Shown here piece by piece: positions 8,098 to 15,313 of a stretch of DNA of 38,275 nucleotides; the stretch's first letter is position 1, and the number at the start of each line of letters is the position of its first letter. The stretch comes from Bacteroides sp. UBA7335. GTDB lineage: Bacteria; Bacteroidota; Bacteroidia; Bacteroidales; Bacteroidaceae. The stretch covers positions 1 through 38,275 of the forward strand of contig DKPL01000068.1 in assembly GCA_002471185.1 (NCBI GenBank). Reading direction: 5' to 3'. A program made the position numbers and the translations under genes. The notes under the pieces are model-generated. The model worked only from the letters and a program-made list of their open reading frames with translations. It ran no database searches and was not told the DNA's origin.

Positions 8098-9471
8098 ATG
8101 TTTAGTAAAGAGACATATGTGCAACGACGCGCACAGCTCAAAGCAAAAATGGGGTCAGGGGTATTGCTTTTCCTTGGCAATGACGATTGTGGGTTAAACT
8201 ATGCCGGTAATACTTTTCGTTACCGTCAAGACTCAACTTTCTTGTACTATTTCGGGTTGTCTTTTGCCGGTTTGTCGGCCATTATAGACATTGATGCCGA
8301 TAAGGAAATCATCTTTGGTGACGAACTTACAATTGATGATATCATCTGGATGGGCACACAACCCTCGCTTAGCGAAAAGAGTCAACGAGTGGGAGTGAGT
8401 CATACTATGCCATCGTCGGAGATTGTGAACTATTTGCATCAGTGCATTCAAAATCGTAAGACAGTGCATTATCTGCCTCCTTACCGTGCCGAACATAAAC
8501 TTAAATTGATGGATTGGTTGGGAGTTCCGCCTATGCATCAAGAGGCTTGCTCAAAATTTATCCGTGCGGTGGTGAGCCAACGCAACTACAAATCGGCCGA
8601 AGAGATTGCTGAAATTGAACGTGCCTGCAACGTGACTGCCGATATGCACATTGAAGCCATGAAAGTGCTTCGACCCGGCATGATGGAGTATGAAGTAGTA
8701 GCTGCAATGGAAGCTGTGGCTGCTCGTCACAATTGTCAAACTTCGTTTGCTACCATAGCTACTATCAATGGTCAAACACTACACAATCATTATCATGGCA
8801 ACCAAGTTAAGGGGGGCGACTTGTTTTTGATTGATGCCGGTGCCGAAACCGAAATGGGATATGCCGGTGATATGTCGTCTACCATCCCTGCCGATAAAAC
8901 CTTTACTACCCGCCAGCGCGAGATGTATGAGCTGCAAAATGCCATGCACTTCAGAGCTGTTGAAGCGCTTCGTCCGGGCATCAACTACATGGATGTGTAT
9001 GATATGGCTGCCATCGAAATGGTAGAGGGCATGAAGGGGCTTGGTTTGATGAAGGGAAATGCTGAAGATGCAGTGCGCGAAGGGGCTCATGCATTATTCT
9101 TCCCTCATGGACTGGGACACATGATGGGGCTCGATGTACACGATATGGAGAACTTGGGCGAAATATGGGTTGGCTACGATGGCAAACCTAAGAGCACTCA
9201 GTTTGGTCGTCGCTCACAACGTTTGGCATTGCCGCTGCAACCAGGGTTTGTGCTTACTGTAGAGCCAGGCATCTATTTCATCCCCGAACTCATTGACCAA
9301 TGGCACAACGAGAATCGATTTGCCGACTTTATCAACTACGAAAAGGTAGAGACGTACAAAGATTTTGGTGGTATTCGCAACGAAGAGGACTATTTGATTA
9401 CCGAGTCGGGTGCTCGTTTGTTGGGAAAGAAGATACCATTGACTCCCGAAGAAGTTGAGGCTATCCGATAA
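8098..9471 (+). CDS. pepP: Xaa-Pro aminopeptidase (M24B family)
   Basis: This cytosolic metallopeptidase removes an N-terminal residue next to proline. The 457-residue protein has an N-terminal AMP_N domain (about 1-135) and a pita-bread catalytic domain (about 175-445). All five dinuclear metal ligands can be read: Asp246 (LIDAGAE), Asp258 (YAGDMSST), His341 (HGLGHMMGLDVHD), Glu389 (TVEPGIYF) and Glu430 (RNEEDYLIT). The start is ATG 8098, just behind a good -7 element. It is a single gene, divergent from rpoN, and ends at a strong terminator about 170 bp downstream, past a palindrome cluster. Confidence 0.95.
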   Translation: MFSKETYVQRRAQLKAKMGSGVLLFLGNDDCGLNYAGNTFRYRQDSTFLYYFGLSFAGLSAIIDIDADKEIIFGDELTIDDIIWMGTQPSLSEKSQRVGVSHTMPSSEIVNYLHQCIQNRKTVHYLPPYRAEHKLKLMDWLGVPPMHQEACSKFIRAVVSQRNYKSAEEIAEIERACNVTADMHIEAMKVLRPGMMEYEVVAAMEAVAARHNCQTSFATIATINGQTLHNHYHGNQVKGGDLFLIDAGAETEMGYAGDMSSTIPADKTFTTRQREMYELQNAMHFRAVEALRPGINYMDVYDMAAIEMVEGMKGLGLMKGNAEDAVREGAHALFFPHGLGHMMGLDVHDMENLGEIWVGYDGKPKSTQFGRRSQRLALPLQPGFVLTVEPGIYFIPELIDQWHNENRFADFINYEKVETYKDFGGIRNEEDYLITESGARLLGKKIPLTPEEVEAIR

Positions 9472-9526
9472 GATTTTGTATGGATTGCGATGAGGTTATG
9501 GCATGCCTACCGAGTTGGTACAGCTC

Positions 9527-9601
9527 TATCTGCACCGTGGTGCAGATACTTGCGCACCGTGGTGCGTATCTATCTGCACGGTAGTGCATAGCGCTATGCA
9601 C
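9527..9601. repeat. Cluster of short palindromes built on GCACCGTGGTGC
   Basis: Four back-to-back dyads lie in 75 bp: TATCTGCACC-GT-GGTGCAGATA (9527-9548, 10-bp arms, 2-nt loop); CGCACC-GT-GGTGCG (9554-9567); TGCAC-GGTA-GTGCA (9575-9588); and the 18-bp perfect palindrome GTGCATAGCGCTATGCAC (9584-9601), which overlaps the third. The units share a G(T)GCA-type core and some variants look derived from each other. No protein is encoded. The cluster sits between convergent genes and upstream of the shared terminator. Confidence 0.7.
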
Positions 9602-9640
9602 CATCAAGTAGATGCACTTCGCAATCTGTCTATATAGAAA

Positions 9641-9691
9641 AAACCCTTGTTGCAACCGTACAGGTAAATCGTGCAACAAGGGTTTCTTTTT
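9641..9691. terminator. Shared intrinsic terminator between convergent genes
   Basis: A 14-bp perfect stem pairs AAACCCTTGTTGCA (9641-9654) with TGCAACAAGGGTTT (9672-9685) across a 17-nt loop, followed by CTTTTTATC on the plus strand. An A-run (9638-9643) gives a U-run on the minus strand. It can therefore serve pepP and the histidine-kinase-like gene. Confidence 0.85.
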
Positions 9692-9732
9692 ATCGGTCGA
9701 ACCGTTTTTTACATGGTTTCTCAGTCTTACAA

Positions 9733-11289
9733 TTAGGCGTGTAGCTCAACAATAAATCGGCATCCTTTGCGGTAGCTTGTGTCGAGCTTTATGCTGCCAT
9801 TCATTTTGGTAGCAATCAGGCTGCATATCGGCAGTCCCAATCCATCTCCTTTGGTCAAATCTTCTACTTGCTTGAAAGGCTTGAACAGGTTTTCGTGCAA
9901 GGCTTCGGGGATGCCTGTACCTACATCGCTCACCACAAACTGATAGGTGTGTGCACTTCTTTTCTTAAAGTCGAAACGAATGTTACCCTCTTCTGTATAG
10001 ATGGCAGCATTGTTTAGCAGATGCATCAAGATGTGTTTTAGCTCCTCTTTGTTGGCCTTAATCTGCATTTTAGGACAGTCGGAAGTGATGGTTACTCCCG
10101 GTTTGAGCTGAGGTGTGATTTCGTTCACCAAATTGTCGCAGAAGCTTTTTGCATTAATCAGTTCAGTTTCATAGCCCACATCCAAGGTAGTGTCGAGTGC
10201 CGACAACTCTTCGATATGCTCTATAAACGATTTCAGTGCAGCGATTTCTCCGGCTATTACCCTCTTATCGGCTTTAGCCGTTTCGGGTAGTCTCTCTTCG
10301 GCTGCCGCGATAACATCCAAGCTAGGGCGAATCTGGGTAGAGATGTTGTGAATGAACTGAGTCTTCAGTTCGCTACTCTCATTGGCCATATGAATTTTTT
10401 TTCTAAAGCTATTATTGTTTGCTTTCAACCTGATTTGGTTGATGGCCAAGATAATAAACAATACAACGATGATGCTCAATAAGATGCAAGTCCCCACAAT
10501 CAAGAACATACGATACGATAGCTTATCATCTTTGTCGGATAGCATATCGAGTGTCTCCGTATATTTTTGTTGCAACAAGCTATGTTCATCTTGACTCTTG
10601 AGCGCACTAATAGAGTCCGACCACACCATGTAGTTATCATAAAGATGTGCGGTAAGTGTGGCATTGTTGGTTTGCAACGAAAGCTTAATTAAGTTCTTAA
10701 AGCTAGCTATGATGTTGTTGTATTGTTGCTGACTGCTGAAGGTATCGATTAGTTTTTGCAGCGTAGCATCTCCCGCTTGAGTCTTTCCAAACGAATAGTC
10801 GTAGGCCGCTTGCATAAACTCAATGTTCTGGTTGATGGAGTCGTTCTTTAACTGTTTGGCATACTCCTTCATCTTATCAATCTGTGTGTTGGCCTGTGCC
10901 TCATTCTTTAGCTTGAGGTAGAGCAAAAATCGTCCTTCTGCCAGATTGTAATATCCACTATATAGCGGTTTACCCATCTTTTTGGTTGCCAAGCGCAACA
11001 GCTGGTTCACCTCGCCATATTGGTCGATGGCTTCGCGCCAAGCACTCTCTTGAGTTGCTATCTCGGCAGCCTTAAGTCCACACTCTACCGATAGTTCGAA
11101 CTTATCGTGTGCAGCAAACTCACCGAATGCTCGGCTGAAGAGCGAGCGTGCCTTACTATAATCTTTATCGTTATAGCACTGTTCGGCCTGCGACTTCATT
11201 TCCATGATGCGCGGAACCGAAATTTGTGCTTGTGTAGTTAAAACTGCTATATATAAGAGGATTGTGGATAGTAAAATTCTGAGATTCAT
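9733..11289 (-). CDS. TPR-containing histidine-kinase-like membrane protein lacking the phosphoacceptor His
   Basis: A 518-residue protein starting at ATG 11289. It has a signal peptide (about 1-22, ending TTQAQ), a helical TPR-like sensor region (about 25-250), one membrane segment (about 261-283), a DHp-like region (about 300-365) and a C-terminal HATPase_c domain. ATPase boxes look intact: N box HLLNNA (423-428), G1 DVGTG (455-459), F box FKPF (469-472), G2 GDGLGLP (481-487). The H box reads FIHNISTQIRPSL where family members read N-x-S-H-E-x-R-T-P-L, so Thr318 replaces the phosphoacceptor His. No response regulator is adjacent. It could be a non-autophosphorylating partner, a phosphatase-only or a structural sensor. 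A longer TTG-started frame was not used. Confidence 0.8.
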   Translation of the reverse strand: MNLRILLSTILLYIAVLTTQAQISVPRIMEMKSQAEQCYNDKDYSKARSLFSRAFGEFAAHDKFELSVECGLKAAEIATQESAWREAIDQYGEVNQLLRLATKKMGKPLYSGYYNLAEGRFLLYLKLKNEAQANTQIDKMKEYAKQLKNDSINQNIEFMQAAYDYSFGKTQAGDATLQKLIDTFSSQQQYNNIIASFKNLIKLSLQTNNATLTAHLYDNYMVWSDSISALKSQDEHSLLQQKYTETLDMLSDKDDKLSYRMFLIVGTCILLSIIVVLFIILAINQIRLKANNNSFRKKIHMANESSELKTQFIHNISTQIRPSLDVIAAAEERLPETAKADKRVIAGEIAALKSFIEHIEELSALDTTLDVGYETELINAKSFCDNLVNEITPQLKPGVTITSDCPKMQIKANKEELKHILMHLLNNAAIYTEEGNIRFDFKKRSAHTYQFVVSDVGTGIPEALHENLFKPFKQVEDLTKGDGLGLPICSLIATKMNGSIKLDTSYRKGCRFIVELHA

Positions 11290-11312
11290 GTTGTAACGAG
11301 ATTGATGTAGGA

Positions 11313-11320
11313 CAAAACTA
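11313..11320 (-). promoter_or_regulatory. Promoter for the histidine-kinase-like gene
   Basis: The minus strand reads TAGTTTTG (TAnnTTTG), with a TTG in -33 position at 11341-11343, 20 bp further upstream. The ATG at 11289 is 23 bp downstream, which supports that start over the upstream one. Confidence 0.55.
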
Positions 11321-11383
11321 AAATAAAAAAAACGATTATTCAACAATTTGTACCTAAAACTGACTGATGTGCTTGCTTTTAGC

Positions 11384-11428
11384 CAAAAAAACTCCCCATT
11401 CTCTATAGGTATAAGAGAATGGGGAGTT
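11384..11428 (-). terminator. Intrinsic terminator of the nucleoside kinase gene
   Basis: A perfect 15-bp stem (11390-11404 with 11414-11428, core CTCCCCATTCTC) and 9-nt loop begin 12 bp after the kinase stop. The stem is followed on the minus strand by a run of U. Confidence 0.85.
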
Positions 11429-11440
11429 AAAGCTAGTACC

Positions 11441-13114
11441 TTAGTACTTGAAACTGCTTCCGCCCAAGAATTCGCGAAGGAGCGATGTGGGTGGTATCTC
11501 TTTGTCTTTTATCGGTACAAAATATTTGATAAAACGTAGCAAACGATTGGCTTCGGCATACTCGGGACAGTTGCGCGGCACACTCATCAAGATGGGCTCG
11601 GCATGCAGTCGAAGCACAGCCAGTTCATAAATCAAAGCGGAGTTGAACATCACATCGGCATTCTCTTGAAAAGGAAATATCCATTTGTCTTCGCCCGATC
11701 GCACACTGGGCCAGCGCGATATCGTCTCTTGAGCCGAATAGCCCCGATAGTTGAAGTCGCGAATGATGCGTCGAAGCAATCGATTGTCCGAAGTCGGTAT
11801 CCAGTTATGATCGTCGAGCGAAATAGAGGTTAGTGCCGAAGCGTAAATCTTATAAATGTTTTGCTTGGGGATGCTCTTCACCAGCTCGGGATTGAGCGCA
11901 TGAATGCCCTCCAAAATCAAGATGGTACTTTCGTTTATTCTTAGTTTATCGCCCTTATACTCTTTCTTTCCGAGCATAAAGTTAAAGGTGGGCAGGTCTA
12001 CCTCTTCGCCCCTAAGCAAAGCCTGAAGCTGATCGTTGAAGAGCTTGAGGTCGAGGGCGTAGAGCGACTCATAGTCGTAGTTGCCATTGGCATCGCGTGG
12101 CGTATCTTCTCGCTCTACAAAATAGTTGTCGAGCGAGATGGGGAAGGGGCGCAACCCATTGGTCATGAGCTGCACCGATAGCCGTTTGCTAAAGGTAGTT
12201 TTGCCCGACGATGACGGACCGGCAATCAATACCAGCTTCACCCGGTTGCCATTGGTGCCCCGTTCGAATATCGTATCGGCTATCTGAGCAATTTTCTTCT
12301 CTTGTAGTGCTTCGCCCACCATGATGAGATCAGTGGCATACCCTTTTTTGCAAGCAATGTTGAAATCTCCCACCGTGTTGAGTCGCATAATGTGGTTCCA
12401 GCGTACAAACTCTTTAAACACATCCATCATCTTCTCTTGCTTTACCACCTCTTCAAGTTGAAGCGGATTTGTTTTATCCGGAATGCGAAGTAGCAACCCA
12501 TCACTATACTTCACTACATCGAATAGATGAATGTAGCCTGTCGAAGGAAGTAAACTGCCATAATAGTAATCTATGGTTTCGCCCAAATTATAATAATAGG
12601 TATAGATAGAGTCTGATGTTTCGAGTAACTTTACCTTATCCTTCATTCCCTCCTCGCCAAATATCCTCACCGCCTCTTCGGTGTGGCACTCGGTGCGGTG
12701 AAACGGAATATTTTCGTCGATAATGGCTTGCATCTTGGCTTTGATGTGTTCTACATCCTCTTCGGTAACCTCTCTACCAATGCGTAAATTGCAAAAGTAG
12801 CCTTTTGATATGGGGTGTTCTACATAAAGCTGCCCATCGGGGAATATTTTACGGATGGCCTTGTATAGCACAAAGCAGAGCGAGCGAACATAGGTTCGCA
12901 TACCTGACATATCGCGTATGTCGAGAAACTCAACATCGCGGTTATTATAGAGCCTAAAAGTGAGTCCTTCGGAGCAGTTATTGACCTTAGCACTGACCAC
13001 CTGATAGGGAAAATTTAAATTAAAACCGTGGTAAACATCTAAAAGTGAACATCCGACAGGAAATTCTTTGTATTTATTATTATTTTTGCAATATATTTGC
13101 AACATTTGTTTCAT
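11441..13114 (-). CDS. Nucleoside (uridine) kinase with N-terminal TGS/ThrRS-like domains
   Basis: This 557-residue protein fuses a ThrRS-like N-terminal part to a uridine kinase. Residues 1-60 look like a TGS domain. Residues about 90-215 resemble the ThrRS second additional domain, including the H-x3-H-like HRTECH segment (139-144). From about 280 on is a P-loop kinase of the PRK/Udk type, with Walker A GPSSSGKT (299-306), SLDNYFVEREDTPRD and the Walker B-like ILILEGIHALN. Such fusions are common in Bacteroidetes and Firmicutes and are annotated as nucleoside kinases in pyrimidine or nucleoside salvage. It starts at ATG 13114 (ATG 13105 is possible), is monocistronic and diverges from the Na/Pi transporter gene. 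Confidence 0.85.
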   Translation of the reverse strand: MKQMLQIYCKNNNKYKEFPVGCSLLDVYHGFNLNFPYQVVSAKVNNCSEGLTFRLYNNRDVEFLDIRDMSGMRTYVRSLCFVLYKAIRKIFPDGQLYVEHPISKGYFCNLRIGREVTEEDVEHIKAKMQAIIDENIPFHRTECHTEEAVRIFGEEGMKDKVKLLETSDSIYTYYYNLGETIDYYYGSLLPSTGYIHLFDVVKYSDGLLLRIPDKTNPLQLEEVVKQEKMMDVFKEFVRWNHIMRLNTVGDFNIACKKGYATDLIMVGEALQEKKIAQIADTIFERGTNGNRVKLVLIAGPSSSGKTTFSKRLSVQLMTNGLRPFPISLDNYFVEREDTPRDANGNYDYESLYALDLKLFNDQLQALLRGEEVDLPTFNFMLGKKEYKGDKLRINESTILILEGIHALNPELVKSIPKQNIYKIYASALTSISLDDHNWIPTSDNRLLRRIIRDFNYRGYSAQETISRWPSVRSGEDKWIFPFQENADVMFNSALIYELAVLRLHAEPILMSVPRNCPEYAEANRLLRFIKYFVPIKDKEIPPTSLLREFLGGSSFKY

Positions 13115-13199
13115 AACTGATACATTTTAAAGGTTATTAGTTCTGTTAAATATAGGCTTGATCCTCATCTAAAACAAATAAATATTAAACTAAAAATAA

Positions 13200-14909
13200 A
13201 TGGAGTATTCATTTTATGATTTTTTAAAGCTCATCGGCTCATTAGGTCTTTTCTTGTACGGTATGAAGATCATGAGCGAAGGCTTACAAAAAATCGCCGG
13301 AGATCGATTGCGAAGTATCCTTACCGCAATGACCACCAATCGAGTAACAGGTATGTTGACAGGAGTGTTAATTACCGCATTGATTCAATCCTCATCGGCA
13401 ACCACAGTAATGGTTGTGAGCTTTGTAAACGCAGGGTTACTCACACTAACCGAATCCATCACAGTGATTATGGGTGCCAATATCGGAACAACCGTCACGG
13501 CATGGATCATTTCAATATTCGGATTTAAAGTAGATATGTCGGCTTTTGCATTGCCGCTTCTGGCCATCGCCTTCCCGCTTATCTTCTCCGGAAAAAGCCG
13601 GCGCAAATCTATCGGCGAATTTATATTCGGTTTTTCATTCTTATTTATGGGGCTTGCATTCCTCAAACAAAATGCTCCCGACCTCAACGCCAATCCCGAC
13701 ATGCTTGCCTTTGTGCAAAACTACACTAATATGGGATTCTTCTCTATCATCATCTTCCTCTTTATTGGTACTATTCTCACTATGATTGTTCAGGCCTCGG
13801 CAGCTACGATGGCCATCACACTCATCATGTGTGCCAACGGGTGGATTAGTTTAGAGCTAGGTGCGGCGTTGGTATTGGGCGAAAATATCGGAACAACCAT
13901 CACTGCCAACTTGGCTGCGCTAACAGCCAACACACAAGCCAAACGTGCGGCCATGGCTCACTTGGTGTTCAATGTGTTTGGGGTTATCTGGGTATTGGTG
14001 CTGTTTCGTCCGTTTATGGAGTTGGTAAACTGGGTGGTTGATACCTTCTTCTACACCGATAATGTACAGGTTCTTACCTCTTATAAGCTTTCGGCATTTC
14101 ACTCTATCTTCAACATCTGCAATGTGTTTGTGTTAATTTGGTGTGTCAAACTGATAGAGCGTACCGTGTGTGCCATTATTCATCCTAAAGAGGAAGACGA
14201 TGAACCACGTTTGCGCTACATCTCAATGGGAATGCTCTCTACTGCCGAGCTTTCTATCTTGCAAGGTCGCAAAGAGATTCATCTGTTCTCGCAACGCATA
14301 CATCGCATGTACAATATGGTGCAAGAGTTACTTCATACCGAAAAAGATGATGACTTCAACAAGCTATACAGTCGCATCGAAAAGTACGAAAGCATCAGCG
14401 ATAATATGGAGGTTGAGATTGCTAACTATCTAAATCAAGTTTCAGAAGGGCGATTGAGCTCAGAAAGTAAGTTGCAAATCAGAGCCATGCTTCGCGAAGT
14501 AACCGAAATTGAAAGTATTGGGGATAGTTGCTACAACTTGGCACGCACCATCAATCGTCGTCGCTCGTCAAATGTAGACTTTACAGAAAAGCAGTACGAG
14601 CACATTCACTTTATGATGCAACTTACCGATGAATCGTTGACTCAGATGGTTGATGTAATTGGTAAAAGCGAGCACGAAAGTGTTGATATCAACAAAACAT
14701 TCAATATAGAAAATGAAATAAACAACTATCGTAATCAGTTGAAAACACAGAATATATTGGATGTGAACAACAAAGAGTACGACTATCAAACGGGAGTTTA
14801 CTACATGGACTTGATTGCCGAATGTGAGAAATTGGGCGATTATGTAGTCAATGTGGTCGAAGCAAGCAAAGATGTAAAAGAGAAAACTTCGGCATCAAAG
14901 CGTAGCTAA
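13200..14909 (+). CDS. Na+/phosphate cotransporter family protein with C-terminal PhoU-like domain
   Basis: A 569-residue inner-membrane protein of the PNaS family, predicted to move phosphate with sodium. It has two inverted repeats. The first carries the signature QSSSAT (63-68) and MGANIGTT (91-98); the second has QASAAT (198-203) and LGENIGTT (226-233). The hydrophobic part ends near residue 325. The rest is a helical PhoU-like domain (about 350-560), as in NptA/YjbB-type proteins, which may regulate transport. The second signature is QASAA rather than QSSSA, a common variation. The start is ATG 13200 and the gene ends at a strong terminator. No pho operon neighbours are present. Confidence 0.9.
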   Translation: MEYSFYDFLKLIGSLGLFLYGMKIMSEGLQKIAGDRLRSILTAMTTNRVTGMLTGVLITALIQSSSATTVMVVSFVNAGLLTLTESITVIMGANIGTTVTAWIISIFGFKVDMSAFALPLLAIAFPLIFSGKSRRKSIGEFIFGFSFLFMGLAFLKQNAPDLNANPDMLAFVQNYTNMGFFSIIIFLFIGTILTMIVQASAATMAITLIMCANGWISLELGAALVLGENIGTTITANLAALTANTQAKRAAMAHLVFNVFGVIWVLVLFRPFMELVNWVVDTFFYTDNVQVLTSYKLSAFHSIFNICNVFVLIWCVKLIERTVCAIIHPKEEDDEPRLRYISMGMLSTAELSILQGRKEIHLFSQRIHRMYNMVQELLHTEKDDDFNKLYSRIEKYESISDNMEVEIANYLNQVSEGRLSSESKLQIRAMLREVTEIESIGDSCYNLARTINRRRSSNVDFTEKQYEHIHFMMQLTDESLTQMVDVIGKSEHESVDINKTFNIENEINNYRNQLKTQNILDVNNKEYDYQTGVYYMDLIAECEKLGDYVVNVVEASKDVKEKTSASKRS

Positions 14910-14940
14910 AATAGCGATACGTTACAACCTCAATAACTGA

Positions 14941-14980
14941 AGATGGCTGAGTGAATTTGTTTCACTCAGCCATCTTTTTT
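14941..14980 (+). terminator. Intrinsic terminator after the Na/Pi cotransporter gene
   Basis: A perfect 15-bp stem (AGATGGCTGAGTGAA with TTCACTCAGCCATCT, 14941-14955 and 14961-14975) and 5-nt loop lead into a run of six T. It directly abuts the 3' end of the convergent rubredoxin gene. Confidence 0.9.
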
Positions 14981-15143
14981 ATTTGTCGTATGGTTCGAAA
15001 TCATCTTTACCCACTCCGCAAAGCGGACAAGTCCAATCATCAGGGATGTCTTCAAAAGAAGTTCCGGGTTCAATACCATGTTCTGGATCGCCCATCTCTG
15101 GGTCGTAGATGTATTCACATACGGTGCAAATGTACTTTTTCAT
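14979..15143 (-). CDS. Rubredoxin
   Basis: A 54-residue open frame, ATG 15143 to TAA 14979, that is easily missed because it is short. It has both rubredoxin iron knuckles: Cys6-x2-Cys9 (YICTVCEYIYDPE) and Cys39-x2-Cys42 (WTCPLCGVGKDDFEP), with the usual GIEPGTSFEDIPDDW in between. The single Fe(Cys)4 site makes it a small cytosolic electron carrier. In anaerobes it typically feeds peroxide- or superoxide-reducing enzymes such as rubrerythrin, but no such partner is adjacent. It stands alone between the Na/Pi transporter and the Ca2+-ATPase, with a plus-strand terminator touching its stop codon. Confidence 0.96.
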   Translation of the reverse strand: MKKYICTVCEYIYDPEMGDPEHGIEPGTSFEDIPDDWTCPLCGVGKDDFEPYDK

Positions 15144-15259
15144 AATGACTTATTTTTTGTAGTTCTTAATTACTATAACACTAAATTTCTCTTTTTTGTT
15201 CGCTTGTTGCTCACTAGCTTAAATTAATTCTTCTGCCTTAAAAAAGATTAAATCGAACG

Positions 15260-15287
15260 TTGGCAACTTATTATTATTGTACTTTTG
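15260..15287 (+). promoter_or_regulatory. Promoter of the Ca2+-ATPase / HAD / ribF operon
   Basis: A TTG at 15260-15262 (-33) and TACTTTTG at 15280-15287 (-7) are 17 bp apart. Transcription would start near 15293, so the start codon at 15314 is favoured over the TTG at 15260, which lies in the -33 element. Confidence 0.6.
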
Positions 15288-15313
15288 CGCTTGTAATTAT
15301 AACATTGATTCTA

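Noticed and set aside
9461..9679. Minus-strand 72-codon ORF over the palindrome cluster
   Set aside because: Composition is dictated by the palindromes and the terminator; it overlaps the pepP end and has no protein-like features.
14951..15145. Plus-strand 64-codon ORF between the Na/Pi transporter and the Ca2+-ATPase
   Set aside because: It lies opposite a clear rubredoxin gene with both iron knuckles, so it is a shadow frame.
15260..15313. Extra 18 codons at the N-terminus of the Ca2+-ATPase
   Set aside because: They begin at TTG and run across the -33 and -7 promoter elements; the ATG at 15314 gives the normal family start.
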